In this document: positions 36,931-48,627 of the stretch, piece by piece
How positions within the stretch are numbered: position 1 is the stretch's first letter
How the letters are laid out: every line of letters begins with the position of its first letter
From: Pseudoscleropodium purum
Lineage: Eukaryota > Streptophyta > Bryopsida > Hypnales > Brachytheciaceae
DNA: 64,000 nucleotides
Assembly: GCA_963969395.1 (NCBI GenBank)
Contig: OZ017805.1
Span: forward strand, 8,308,001 to 8,372,000
Direction of reading: 5' to 3'
The notes under the pieces: generated by a model
Seen by the model: the letters and a program-made list of their open reading frames with translations, nothing else
Told to the model about the DNA's origin: nothing
The model's database searches: none
Made by a program: the position numbers and the translations under genes

Positions 36931-37185
36931 TATTGAGATTGCAAAGTATTATAAGGGAGAAAGGCTTTACTTAGATGGTAGGAAGATACAAAGCCACATG
37001 AGTGGGCTGAACATAAGCTAGAAGCCTTTTCTAGTTATCCACAAACCTTATGGGATAACTAAACACAATGGGCTGCCTTTGACTATGAGCAATACCTAAT
37101 GGATTCTAACACTAACTAAATGTCTAATGCTACTCCTACAACTAAATGTACATGGACTATACTAATATGTACATAATCTTCAACA
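36931..37185 (-). repeat. 3' LTR of the copia element
   Basis: On the element strand it begins TGTTGAAGATTATGTACATA and ends GCAATCTCA(AT). It matches 42218-42468 with about 15 substitutions and one 3-4 base indel. The short AAAGTGGTAG just inside it on the element strand is the best candidate for a polypurine tract, though weak. Confidence 0.9.
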
Positions 37186-37499
37186 CTACCACTTTGAGAG
37201 TGGATAAAGGCTCAAAGGCCCATCTTCTCAATGAAGCTTTGGTGTTATGGCTTCCCAAAGGCCTTGGTCAGCACATTAGCAACCATAGCTTGAGTAGGCA
37301 CATACTTGAGCTGAATCACTTCATCTTCCACTCATTCACGAATGAAATGGTGTTGCACATCAATGTGCTTCATCTGAGAGTGGTGGGTGGGATTCTTGGC
37401 CAAAGCAATGGCCCCTTGGTTGTCACACTAGATGGGTGTGCTCCCCTCTTAGACAAGACCAACATCAACCAAGAGTTGCCTTTGCCAAATGGCCTCCTT

Positions 37500-38820
37500 C
37501 ATGCCTTGGCTCATCGCCATATACTCCGTCTCCGTTGTAGAAAGAGCTATGGTGGGCTGCCTCTTGGAATTCCATGAAATGGCATCCCTTCCAAGCATAA
37601 ACACGTAACCGGTGGTGGATCTCCTATCCCCCTCATCACCTGCCTAATCAACATCACAAAACCCGTGCAGCAATACTTGTTCACCTCCAAGTTGCAACTC
37701 CAATCCACGTGTGCCTTGAAGGTATTGCATCACCCTCTTGACCGCTACCCAATGATTTGGGCCACAGTTGGACATGTGTTGGCTCACAACACTCACCGGG
37801 AATGACAAATCAGGCCTTGTGGCCACCATGACATACATCAAACAACCCACCGCTGCCTTGTTAGGCACACCTTGCATTTCAGCCCTCACCTCCTCGAATT
37901 CTTCATCGGTGAGCTTGGGCAACTTTACATGCGTGTCAAGTGGTGTACCTATGGCTTTGCACTCCTCCATGTTGAATCGCTTGAGAATCTCTTCAAGGTA
38001 CTTGCGTTGGCTCATGGTGATGGTGTAGGCAGCCCTATCCCTCTTGAACTCCACTCCTAGGCAATACTTCAACTCTCCAAGATTGGTCATCGTGTATTCC
38101 TTCTTGAGCATCGCCTTTATTTCAAGCATCTTGGGTATGCTACTTGCAAAGAGGATCAAATCATCCACGTAGAGGATCACAATTACCAAATGCTCACGAC
38201 TTTGCATGGTGTACAAAGAGTAATCACCGTGGCCTCTTCAAAACCCCTTCCTCACAAGCATGCCATCAATATCTCGATACCATGCTCTTCCCGATTGCCT
38301 CAACCGGGGAGTGCCTTCTTGAACTTGCACTTGAAATGCTCTTGGCCTTCTTGCACAAAGTGTTGGGGCTGATCCATGTAGATGACTTCCTCCAACTTGG
38401 GGTTGAGAAAAGCCATCTTCACATCCATTTAGTGCATCTCCAAGTCCATGGCTGCCCTAAGAGTCACAATGCACCAAATGGTGCTAAACTTAGCAACGGG
38501 GGCAAAGGTCTCATTGAAGTCCTTCTCTTCCACTTGGGAAAACCTTCTAGCAACCAACCTCGCCTTTTACCTCACAATGTGACCCAAAGCATCCTTTTTG
38601 GTGGAGAAAACCCACTTACAACCCACACTTAATCTCTTGGGAGGGAGGATTGCAAGTTCCCATGTCCCTTTGTCAGTGACGGACTTGTACTCCTCTTACA
38701 TGGCTACCTCCCATTTGCTTGCATCCTCCCAATGCAACACCTCTCCAAGCGTGGATGAATCTCCAAGGAAAGCCACATTGGCTTGTTCTTCTTGTTGTTG
38801 GGGAAGAATGTGATTCATCT
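37500..38820 (-). pseudogene. copia reverse transcriptase and RNase H
   Basis: The open part 37644-38216 carries the RT catalytic YVDD motif (VIVILYVDDLILFA) and the typical TRPDLSFPVSVVSQ block. Upstream, near 38700-38320, KGTWELAILPP, NETFAPVAKF and MDVKMAFLNP are readable between stops and a frameshift near 38220. RNase H continues past a TAG at about 37641-37643 (TGG-to-TAG in the DVD-W-AGD motif) with [10 protein letters not shown] and [11 protein letters not shown] near 37620-37510. These motifs identify the enzyme pair that copies the element RNA into DNA. Not functional. Confidence 0.9.
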
Positions 38821-38896
38821 ATCAATCTCCAAGGGGCTTGCAGTTCCTTGTTGGATAACGTGGCTCCTGCATGGCCTGATCTTGCTCTTCCAAAGG

Positions 38897-39880
38897 CTAA
38901 TCTTGCTCCTCTAAGGGTTGGTCATGCTCTTGCTCCCTTGGTGAAGTGCTTGGAGAAGGGGCTGCTGATTTCTTCACTTGGGGTGTGGCCACTTTCGTCT
39001 TGGGCTCCACCAAATCCTCATCTTGCGCTCCTTGTTCTTCATCTTCGTCTTCAACTTCTATGTGCACTCTTGGAGTTGTACCCACTTTTGGGACCAACCC
39101 TCCACTTCTCCCACTTGGGCTCATCTCCAAGAGCTTGGGATCAACTCTTCCATCCTCTAAGAAGGTCACATCTTGACTCTTGATGATGGCCTTGGTCTCC
39201 ACACACATCAACCTATAAGCCTTAGTTCCCTCACAATAACCAAGGAAAAGGCACTTGATGCCCTTGGCATCCAACTTGGTCCTCTTCGCACTTGGGACCA
39301 ATGCATAGGCAATGCACCCAAAGGTGCACATGTGAGACACATTGGGCCTTGTCCCACTCCAAGCTTCTTGTGGTGTCTTGTTTGTCAGCGCTTGGGTGGG
39401 GCACCAATTCCTCGTATGAACCGCATTGGACACCACCTCCCTCCAAAGCTCAAGCTTGAGACCTTGGCCATAAATCATGGCCCTTTCCATCTCCACAATC
39501 GTGTGGTTGGCACGCTCCGCTACACTGTTTTGTTGAGGAGTGTAAGGTGTTGAAGTTTGGTGCTCAATGCCATGGGCCTTCAAGTACGCCTCAAAGGCCT
39601 TGCATACATACTCCCCTCTATTATCCGACCGCAGCACCTTCACCATGCAATTGGATTGGGCCTCCATGAGGGCCTTCAAAGTCCCAAAGCGCCCAAACAC
39701 CTCACTCTTGCACTTCAACATATACACCCAAATCTTGCGAGAGAAGTCATCAATGAAGGTCGCAAAGTACCTTGCTCCTCTTATGGATGTGGTCTTCATC
39801 GGCCCGCACACATCCGAATGTACAAGGTGGAATGGCTTGGTAGTGCGTTGCCCCATCCTTGGGGAAGGGCTGCCTTGCAT
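38897..39880 (-). pseudogene. copia integrase
   Basis: 327 codons. The catalytic core triad is visible: D in LVHSDVCGP, D in LRSDNRGEYV, and E in NSVAERANHTI (35 residues after the second D, with N-S-V in place of the usual N-G-V). After the core comes GCIAYALVPSAKRTKLD and a Glu-rich linker towards RT. It is out of frame with the Gag-protease ORF, a frameshift near 39855, and ends at a TAG one C-to-T change from CAG. Its role would be to insert the cDNA into the genome. Confidence 0.9.
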
Positions 39881-39887
39881 GTTTGCC

Positions 39888-41261
39888 CTACATGCATCCC
39901 TTGTACACTATAGAGCTCCAATCATGCTTGCAAAAAGAGAGGTTCAGACCCTTCACGATGTGTTGGAGGCTCTTCTTGCTCTTCACATTCAAGTGCCCAA
40001 GCTTCCTATGCCCAAGCTCCACAAGGTCTTCATAGGTTGATCCTTGGGCAACACAAGCCAAAGGAGTGCTATTCACCTTGGTGAAATGGAGGTGGTACAA
40101 GTTGCCCTCACGAGGGGCTAATGCAATCAAGACTCCACTTGGTGCCCGCACAACACACACCACTATATTGAAATGCACTTTCAAACCTCCCAAAGACAAT
40201 TTGCTCACCGAAAGTAAGTTGGCATGCAACTTGGGGACATAGAACACCTCTTGGATTTGGAACCTCTTGGTCTGCCCCTTCACTTGCACCTCCTTTAGAA
40301 TCTCCCCCATGCCAAGGGCCTCCACCATGCCATTGTCTCCCAAATAAATCTTCTTCCTCAAAATGGGCTGATAGGTGTGGAAGGCATCTCGATGGCTGGT
40401 CATATGTTGCGTGGCCTCCGAGTCCACAATCCAAGTAAACATGTTGGCCTTTTCCCCTCCTGCATGGGCTGTAAAGGCCAGTTCTTCCTCCTCCTCCTCT
40501 TTGGAAGCTTGGTGTGCACTCTCCTTGTCTTTGCCTTGGCTGCTCCTATAATGCCTAGCAATGTGGCCTAATTTGCCACACTTGAAGCACGTCCTCATCT
40601 CCTTGAACGCCTTGGTGTTGCCTCCTTTGCGATGTCTTGAGATAGGGGCTGATCCCTCCTCGTGGGCCTCATTCTCGTTGCACTTGGTTACCTCATGCAT
40701 CAAGCGCGTGGTCACAAACTCCATGGTCAGCTCTTTGGTGGGCCTCACCTCCAATGCGATGATGAAGAACTCAAAAGACGGTGGAAAGCTTGCCAACAAG
40801 GTCATCACTACATCTCCCTTCGTCACAAGCGCATCTAAACAAGCCAACTCATCTACAAGAGCCTTGACTTTGTTGACGTGATCCAACAAATCGTCTACCT
40901 CTTGCATCTTGGTAGTGAAGAACTTGCGCCAAAGAAAGAGGATGTTGGAGAGGCTTTTGGTCTTGGGGATGTTGCAAAGGGTGGTCCATGCTTGGGCTGG
41001 TTCCTTGCAATGTCGAATGTGTGCAATTTGGCGGTCCACAAGGTTGATGGCAATGAGAGCAAAGGCCTTTTTCTCATTCCTCTTCCATGCCTTCTTAGTC
41101 TTTGGATCCGCATCTTCACTTGGAGGCTCCTCACTCCCATCCACCATGTCCCACAAGTCCTTCTCCGCAAGGATCATCTCCATCTTGAACTTCCACATGC
41201 CAAAGTTCTCCCCATTGAACTTGTCAATGACGTGCACGCCCTCTCCTCCATTTGATGCCAT
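39888..41261 (-). pseudogene. copia Gag and protease
   Basis: 457 codons from ATG 41261. Gag N-terminus has KFNGENFGMWKFKMEMIL and WTTLCNIPKTKSLSN, standard for plant copia Gag. A zinc knuckle CFKCGKLGHIARHY (~residue 220) has lost its last cysteine (C to Y). The protease motif reads VDSEATQHM, where active enzymes have D-S/T-G; the glycine is now Glu. The pre-integrase segment RKLGHLN is present and the frame ends at TAG in place of CAG. These changes are G-to-A or C-to-T transitions on the element strand. Confidence 0.9.
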
Positions 41262-41689
41262 GGTGAAGTACCTTCCACTTGTTGGTAGCCTCCCAAGTGT
41301 CTTTTGGAGTTGACAAACTCAATTCAGCCTCCAAACAATCCCTTGGCAGCCAATGGGATTGAAATGGCACCAATCAGCCCTCACAAGGACCTCCAAAGAT
41401 CCTTCCAACCCTAAGAACGACCCAACACTCTTCACAAGTGCATCACCTGCTCTCCACACTAATTCAGACCCTAATGAAGCTCAACACTTCGAATCAGCCC
41501 TAAGTGGAGGCTACTACTCTCAATTAGCACCTCAAGGGCAACAATGGCTTCCATCAACCCTAGTTGGATCACCAAAACTCAAAAGTAGCCTAATTGCCTC
41601 TCAATGGCTCCACAAGGCTCATAAGTGCACAAATCAGCCTACAATGGATGGCAAATTCCACTACTTTGCCTCACTCACTCACAAAGACA

Positions 41690-41935
41690 CTAATCAGCCC
41701 TCAATAGATGGAAAATGCCTTAAGCAACGCAAAAGTGCTCCCAAGCCTCACAAAAGACTCTCACTAAATTGCAATTAGCATAATCACAATCAACAATGCA
41801 CGCAAGTGCACAATCAACCCTCAATGGATGGCAAACACCTCAAGCAATCCAAAGATGCCTCCAAGCCTCACAAAGGACTCTTACTAGAATGCAATTGGCA
41901 CAATCACACTCAAAAATGCACCCACATGCACAATC
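41690..41935 (-). repeat. ~119-bp tandem repeat in the copia leader
   Basis: Within the untranslated leader, a block starting AATCA(G/A)CCCTCAAT on the plus strand recurs near 41694, 41812 and 41932, sharing CCAAGCCTCACAAA and GCACAATCAC phrases. The wider leader (41300-42110) also repeats ATCAGCCCT. The open plus frames at 41353-42110 are a result of this composition. Confidence 0.6.
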
Positions 41936-42217
41936 AGCCCTAAATGGGCTCCCAATGTGCTCTTCTCAGCACAAACTCAAACTTGGAGCATGCAACCAGC
42001 CCTCACAAGGTGTGATTACTACCATAAGCAACCACTCACCCAAAATGTATTTAAAACCTCACAAACCAGCCAACAAAAGCCCAAAAGAACTCACACCATA
42101 TGGTTTATAGGTGAAAAAGAGAGAAAATGCTGATTGCTCCTCCAAGCTCCAAGATCTCCTCCAAATGATTTGAATTCCTCCTTCAAGTGCGACTCCAAGT
42201 GTGTGGGCCCATAACCT

Positions 42218-42468
42218 ATTGAGATTGCAAAGTATTGTATGGGAGAAAGGCTTTACTTAGATGGTAGGAAGATACTAAGCCACATGAGTGGACTCAACAT
42301 AAGCTAGAAGTTCCTAGTTATCCACAAACCTTATAGGATAACTAAACACAATGGGCTGCCTTTGATTACAAGCAATATCCAATGGATTCTAACACTAACT
42401 AAGTGTCTTATGCTACTCCTACAACTAAATGTACATGGGCTACACTAATATGTACATAATCTTCAACA
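42218..42468 (-). repeat. 5' LTR of the copia element
   Basis: Partner of 36931-37185. On the element strand it is followed by AGGTTATGGGCCCAC, which could be a degenerate primer-binding site resembling the initiator-Met tRNA complement TGGTATCAGAGC, but the match is poor. Confidence 0.9.
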
Positions 42469-42794
42469 ACAAATGAATACCCAACCTAGTGGTCAAATTT
42501 TGATGTTAATTTGAATCATATAGCAAGTTGGTTCATGCATAGTTTTTAAAATTGAGAAGGCTAGATCAAAAGACAATAAGAATATGCAAAAAAACAAAAT
42601 GTCAATTTTTGATTCCAAATTCTTAAATCCCAATTGCCAAATCTCAAATCTCGATTTTCAAATTCTAATTCTCAATTCCTAGTCTATCCCAATTTCCAAA
42701 TCTTGAGTTTTTATCCCCATGTCCTAAATCAAGGAGTATATAGACTTTCAGATAAAGCCATTTGAGCTCAAACCAATTTTGGAAGTGGTGTGAG

Positions 42795-43146
42795 CAGGGT
42801 TGTCTTCCCAAACAGACAAACAATGTGACAAATAAATGTCAAACGTCTACAAGACCCTTTGCAATGTCTAATAGAATAAATTTTAACTTTATAAAAATTG
42901 AAATTATCTTTTGTTTATGATTTCAACAAATTGAAGTCCCACTTTAGTAAAATGATTCAAATTCATGAATACCTATTACATTCTAAATTTAGATTCAAAA
43001 TTATAGTAGCATTTCACATTGTTTTAGCAATTGACCTTATTGGACAAGGCTGTCATTCATATTTGACATTTGTCTAGTACAATATGCGACGTCAAACATC
43101 CAACTCGTAATTGAAATCTAGATACGTATCCAACAAGACAACCTTG
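42795..43146. mobile_element. Short hAT-like element, second family, copy 2
   Basis: It is 352 bp, starting CAGGGTTGTCTT and ending AAGACAACCTTG, 12-bp inverted termini with one mismatch. Flanks GGTGTGAG (42787-42794) and GGTGTGAT (43147-43154) give an 8-bp TSD at 7 of 8. It is AT-rich inside, unlike the GGACG family, and related to 17009-17366 in inverted orientation. No gene. Confidence 0.8.
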
Positions 43147-43159
43147 GGTGTGATTGTAT

Positions 43160-43400
43160 AAAGATCATCCAAACCCTAGTCGGACCCAACTGGGATTTTA
43201 GGTGACTCTCTCACACTCCAAATCGATATGAGCTGTAATATTCAGCAATCAAAAAACAAAATTTTTTTACGGGTGCCTTAAGGTTTGATAGCATCTTGAG
43301 CATCCAATGGTGCAACAAATTAGTACTTGGGCGGGTGGTTTGATGTTCATGTTAATTTCAATCTTATTACAAGTTGATTCAAGCAGGTACATGAAATCTT
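43160..43400. repeat. Unoccupied relative of the repeat hit by the copia element
   Basis: Aligns with 36780-36930 joined to 42475-42600: shared phrases around TGGTGCAACAAATTAGTACT, TTGATGTTCATGTTAATTTC and CAAGTTGATTCA(A/T)GCA. It shows the sequence at the copia insertion point without an insert. Confidence 0.6.
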
Positions 43401-43662
43401 GAATTCAAATTGCTAGAGGCATTCAAATCTCTGAAGGAAGTTTAGAATCTAGAATTGAAATCTTTCAAGGAATTCTAATCAAGGCTAATTTTTTGTATTC
43501 TTCAATTCTACGTGCTATTATTTTGAGCTCAATGAACGGACAAGATTAGTATGTAATGGATCCGGAATCTTGAAGGTCGAACCTTATAGATGTCAGAAGC
43601 ATTACCTGGTCAGTGACTGCAACATTTAGTTCACCAGAATTTGCAACTAGGTGCGCTCTTCC

Positions 43663-44031
43663 AAAGTTGTCAGATTAGGCAGGTTAGGGTCATTGGACGG
43701 GTGGACCATCAGACAATTTTTTTAATTTAGTGATTCAAATTTTTCCAAGTAAAAAAAAAATTACCATGAATTACCTTTGTTACATGACATGGCATTCCAT
43801 ATTAGTGTCAGTCAGGGCAGAGATACTATTTAGTCAAGGCGCAGATGCTATATAATTTTGGTCAGGGCGCAGACGTTATTCAGTCAAAGCATGGACGCTA
43901 ATTAGTCAGAGCAGTAAGTCCATGTCAGTTTTTTTTACCTTCATAGATAGTCAACTATGTGTTGACTACATCGGACGGGCGACACCTCTACCAAATGGAC
44001 AGATAGTTTGTCCGTCCACTGTGACAACTTT
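43663..44031. mobile_element. Short Mutator-like element, copy 1
   Basis: It is 369 bp between a perfect 10-bp TSD GCGCTCTTCC (43653-43662 and 44032-44041). Termini AAAGTTGTCA and TGACAACTTT are perfect 10-bp inverted repeats. Interior phrases GGTTAGGGTCAT, GTGTTGACTA and TTGTCCGTCCACT match the element at 48204-48474. A 9-11 bp TSD points to the Mutator-like group. No transposase. Confidence 0.85.
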
Positions 44032-44041
44032 GCGCTCTTCC

Positions 44042-46374
44042 AGCTTCCTTTAAATGACTCCTAGTGCTTCTTTGAGCATCTTGCTATGATCCCTGGTCAT
44101 TTGTCATATGGACCTAACAAAAATCAAATCAAAGTGAGAACTAGATTAGTTGCATGCAAATACTAGATTGAACAAAGTTGAGTACTAGAATATAGTATGC
44201 AATGTGTAGAATGCAAAACTAAGTAACCACAATAAGATCATACCGCTCTAAAGCTTAAGCAGGTTGTGGCACTACTTCAACTAGAAATGGCTTCATGGCA
44301 AGCCGGCAACACTTCGAGCAACTTCAGAGTTTAGTGAGTATGGGAGTGTGTGATTCAAAAACAACAAAGTTCCCTTTAATTGACTAGAATGAAAAGCTTG
44401 GCAAATTTCCATTTTTTGCATAGAAGAATTTTATGACCGTTTTCCTTATCCACACTCTTTCTGCATTGACTACTCTACTTTCACAACTCAAAACTTCAAT
44501 TTTAAGCAAAGTCAAAATTCATGCATGCACTACCGCATTGGACATTAATGCTAGTCAACGTGCATTACTTGTGATTGAAAATTATTTTGAGAAAAAACAA
44601 GTTAGTTGAAGATGGTCCTTGACCATTTGTAAAAAAAAATCAGGAGTAGCTATGTCGGCATTGACTAGTGCATGCACCTCTTTTCAAATGGGCGGCAAGT
44701 CAAAAGCAATGGTTAATGTGCATACTAATCTGTTTAAAAGAAAGGATTAGAATCTTTTGTGTATTCATAGTAATGTGAAAATTTTCATTATCTTTCACAT
44801 TGACTTTTGCAATCGCAGATAAAGAATGCAATTACATTGTCTCATATACATAAGAGGCTATCCAAGTGACTTTGGATTACATGCTAAATTCCTTGAAACC
44901 ATTTTCAATAAATTTTAGAAAGAAAAAAAACGAAATTGGCATCTAATCCAAGTCGATTCATATTTTTTGGACCTACTAGCAATTAGATACAAAATTTTGA
45001 AATTAGAATGTACAGGTTTCTAAAAGCAACCCCTCTTGAAATCTACATTATTGGTATGTGCCACAAAGTAGAATGTATCTAAGCATTAAGATTAATTTTA
45101 GAGCTAGGTGCATTTTAGATCCACCTAACTTACCAAATTTGCTTTACAGAAAATAACATATATATTTTTGTAATGGAAATATTCCACAAACTTTTAGGTT
45201 TAGTTCAAGTATTCTAAACATAAGAATGTCTTAATTGTAGGACCGTACGGTTTGAAATCTATACTTGTGCAACACAATCTTTTGCAAAAATGACAAAAAA
45301 ATACCACCACTTTAACAAAATATTTGTTAAATTTTGAATTCGATCATTAAATTCAAATTGGAACTTTAGTGGATGTCATTTATGAATTCAAAGATATGAC
45401 TAAAGATATTTCCAAAACAAACTCCAAGATATAATCTTACATGCTACTTTAAAGTTTTGTATTCCAATACATTTCCCTTTAAACTAAAAGAAATTCAATT
45501 ATTAATCTCCAGTACAACATTTATTTAAAAATATTTTGATGCTTGAAATAGACCAAGTCAATATTGAAATTTCACTTTTGTTAAGCAACACTTTTTCTAA
45601 TATTCAAGAAGAACTTCCAAATTGACCTCCAAAAGTTTGCAAAGATTGTACAAATGGATAAATGAAGAGAACATGTAATAAAATGCAATGGTGCAATAGA
45701 AGCTACTACATTTTTATGTATATGATAAAGATTATCTAATTGCCAATATATGCATTTATGAAGTATGTATATTCATATGAAAGTGTAAACATATGACAAC
45801 TACCTAAACCATCACGTACATGTACATTTGTGATTGGGCATATGTGTTATGTGTACTAAGATCCAATGAACTTTAAAGAAGCACGATGAAAAAATTGGGA
45901 TTAAAAAATGCTTACTTGTATAATTCTGTTGTCTTTTGGAATTTCTAGGTTGCTAAAGTTGTCATCCGCCATCACTTGTTTGGAGTCCAAGTTTTGTATG
46001 TCAGCATCTTCTTCTATACCATTGCTCCCTTCTCAAAGTGTGGGAGTTTACAAAGGTTTATCTGTGATGGCAGACTTATTTTGAACACAATTTTCTTTGC
46101 ATGAGTCATTCTAGACCTCCTACGAGACTTGTGAGAGGAAAAGTACTAAGAAATATGTTTCTTACATTTGTTTTGGACTTTTGAATGAGTAACTATATTA
46201 CTAAACTTGTCTACAAGCATAAGGTCATATACATACAAATTGCAAATGACACTCTTTTAGAAGGATATGTTGTCTACCAAAGGAAGCATTGGAAAGACTT
46301 CTATGCAGAGAATTGGAGAGTATTTATATACACACACTGACTTCATAGGTCATGTAGGTAGTGACTTTGTAGAT
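44042..46374. other. Intergenic AT-rich sequence
   Basis: No ORF, repeat array or RNA gene I can support over about 2.3 kb. Sequence is AT-rich with scattered short A-runs. Confidence 0.3.
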
Positions 46375-46382
46375 TAGATTAC

Positions 46383-46745
46383 CAGGGTTGACGAATCTCT
46401 ACGTCCGCCCAAAAAAGGTGTCCGTAACTCGGACGTCTGTCTGCACGGACGCAGTGTCCTTTCCACCGTCGGAAAGCGGATGCCTTAGCCGCGGTGGACA
46501 AGATGAGCGGACGAGCAGGGCAGACGGGCGACTACGGGACGGTTAGAATAGGGCGAGCGGGGAAGCGAACGGGGGAGATGGTCAGCGGTCAGAGCAATCA
46601 AGTGGTCGAGGTGGACGGCGACGTCGAGCGCAACAAACGGTCCAAGCGGACACTGCGTCCGCTAGACTTGCGAATGTCAGCGGACGCTGCGGACACAGCG
46701 TCCGCATCCAGACGTCCCAGACGTCCAACCGTCCTGTCAACCCTG
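46383..46745. mobile_element. Short non-autonomous hAT-like element, perfect 8-bp TSD
   Basis: It is 363 bp, beginning CAGGGTTGACGAATC and ending GTCCTGTCAACCCTG. The inverted repeat CAGGGTTGAC is perfect. The 8-bp TSD TAGATTAC is perfect (46375-46382 and 46746-46753). The GC-rich interior has many GGACG/CGTCC repeats and a C-rich/G-rich asymmetry. This copy defines the family to which 1-4375, 5916-6201 and 18743-18963 belong. The 84-residue ORF at 46494 is a by-product of the repeats. Confidence 0.92.
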
Positions 46746-46753
46746 TAGATTAC

Positions 46754-47210
46754 TGATGAGCACCGCCAAGGAAATATTGAAATTTTAGACTACTATAATG
46801 TTATTGAATGAGTCGTCTATTATTCTGACATCCCACTTGGTAGTCTATAATTAACTCTGACACTTAGCCTATTCATCTTCTGCAATAAAGTAGAGGCACC
46901 TTATACAATAAGAATATCTTTGTCAGAAGAGTGGCGGCATAGTCATTTATAGTCTTTGTCAAAGTCGCCTAAATGCTTTGAATGAAATGTTTTACAAGAA
47001 TTGTGATGATGTTACTCTATGGTGGTTGTGTGCAAATACTACCTCTCTACATAGTTAATGCTAGCATGTACAATTATATACATGGTATTGCTTAAATTCT
47101 ATATGAAATAAACAATGATATAAAGAATGCAGTACTTACGTAGGTTTAGTTTGGGACAAATGTACATGACTAGAAGCTCCTTTGTATTTTGGTATTGCAA
47201 GGACATCTAA
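46754..47210. other. Sequence upstream of relic Z
   Basis: No gene supported. Coding-like sequence of Z becomes evident only near 47211. Confidence 0.3.
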
Positions 47211-47881
47211 TTCTTCACAATAGCTTGCATTAGAGAAGATAATCATGCAATTCTTCTTGTGTTTCCAATGGAGGATAGTAGACGTGCTAGAATACTTAGT
47301 CATTTGCTTCATGTTCATTTCAAATTTGTAGAATCTTTCATCTACATCAAAGAAGAAAGGAAGTCGGATTCAAGTGATTACCACAAGTTTGTTCTTATGC
47401 TTAAATCCGTAGAAGAGGAAGGGCATTGTTGGTACCTTCTTTTTGGTAACTAGAAAGCTTACGGACTTCCTTTGTCTATGTTAGATGCATCAACTGAGAT
47501 TCTAAGTTGCCATTCGAATAACTTGACAATTGATATGCTTTATGTCATATATATAGTTTCAGGTAGTCCTCCAAAAGTACAACTAGTGCATCTTTCAAGT
47601 ACAATTCTTTGTAAAGTGAAGATAGAAAAACTAGATGATGTTGAATTGTCAAGTGAAATAAAAAGGGAGTCACTAGACTTGATTTTGCTGAAGAAAATGT
47701 AGGCTATGGAAAATAATATTGGTGAGCGTCATATTGCTAATTTAGTATCAAACATCCCAACTAATGGCACTGCATAGACTTCCTTTTCCCATCCCTCGTT
47801 GTATCCTACACCTATCAATAAAGTAAGCATTATAGAGTCTTTGAAGAGTTTGAGAAATATGCATTGCTCCCTGAATGAATT
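47211..47881 (+). pseudogene. Relic Z, 5' coding segment
   Basis: One frame reads through 47211-47881, with peptide CIREDNHAILLVFPMEDSRR, then HVHFKFVESFIYIKEERKS and CWYLLFGN. In-frame stops (TAA near 47208, TAG at 47451, about 47700 and about 47778) are each one C-to-T change from CAA or CAG. It is interrupted by family-A copy C at 47882 and resumes at 51695. The identity rests on the downstream part. Confidence 0.5.
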
Positions 47882-48203
47882 TGTGGGAGCACAAAAACTC
47901 AAATCGGATAAGTTAGTCTAGAATTTAGATTAGATAGATTTGCAAATTTCAATTTTTTTTATAACTTCTAGAGATTTATGCTACACTACGACTAAAATAG
48001 AAATAGTTAGTTTCCGAGTTACTAAAACCTTTAGTAACGTTACAGAAACAAGTCCAATATGGATCCAGAATCCAGAAAAGTATCGGATTCCCCAAAACTA
48101 CGTTCTAGACATTTGGTCTAAGGAAACTAGGAGACCATTAGGGGAATGGTCATCTACCCGTTCTCCACTGGAAATTGTCGGCCGCATGCGGGGTACTTAA
48201 ATC

Positions 48204-48474
48204 ATGGTTGTCATAACGGGTGAGTTAGGGTCATCGGACCGGACGGACGGTTCGGACGGCTTTAATTTTGTAACTAGTGCAATTTTGCGGAATGACACGT
48301 CACCTCGTCCACGCCCTGACGATTTTTTCCGTGCCTAGCATATTCCTTAATCCACATGGCATCCACATGGCCTATTTTTCCGTTATCAGAAAGTCAACTA
48401 TGTGTTGACTATATCGGATGGGCGAGACCTCTAACGGACAGGCGAACCAGACGTCCGTCCACTATGACAACCAT
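48204..48474. mobile_element. Short Mutator-like element, copy 2, inside copy C
   Basis: It is 271 bp, with termini ATGGTTGTCATA and TATGACAACCAT and a 10-bp TSD TACTTAAATC (48194-48203) / GACTTAAATC (48475-48484) matching at 9 of 10. Copy E (near 63311) shows the uninterrupted family-A sequence GGTACTTAAACCCACC. Same family as 43663-44031. Confidence 0.85.
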
Positions 48475-48627
48475 GACTTAAATCCACCACCATTCTTTTT
48501 TTTCTCCCTCTTTGCTTGCTGAACTTGATCAACATATAGTTGGAAGAAAGAGTAGTGAGTTAGTGACTGAGATCGGACAAGACGAAAGGAGTAGTATCGG
48601 ATTAGGTTTGTAAGTTGTCGGTGATTC

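Larger units (their letters stand above)
36931..42468 (-). mobile_element. Ty1/copia LTR retrotransposon, structurally complete, inactive
   Basis: 5,538 bp on the minus strand: 5' LTR 42218-42468, leader to ~41262, Gag-protease 41261-39888, integrase ~39880-39240, reverse transcriptase ~38750-37650, RNase H ~37643-37500, 3' LTR 36931-37185. The Gag, protease, integrase, RT order is that of copia and not gypsy. Flanks ATAAAT (36925-36930) and ACAAAT (42469-42474) agree at 5 of 6. The repeat at 43160-43400 shows the unoccupied site. The LTRs differ at about 15 of ~247 aligned bases by eye. Multiple stops and at least two frameshifts, so no function. Confidence 0.95.

Noticed and set aside
38144..41313. 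Many plus-strand ORFs across the copia interior
   Set aside because: Antisense shadows of gag, integrase and RT, which have recognisable catalytic motifs on the minus strand.
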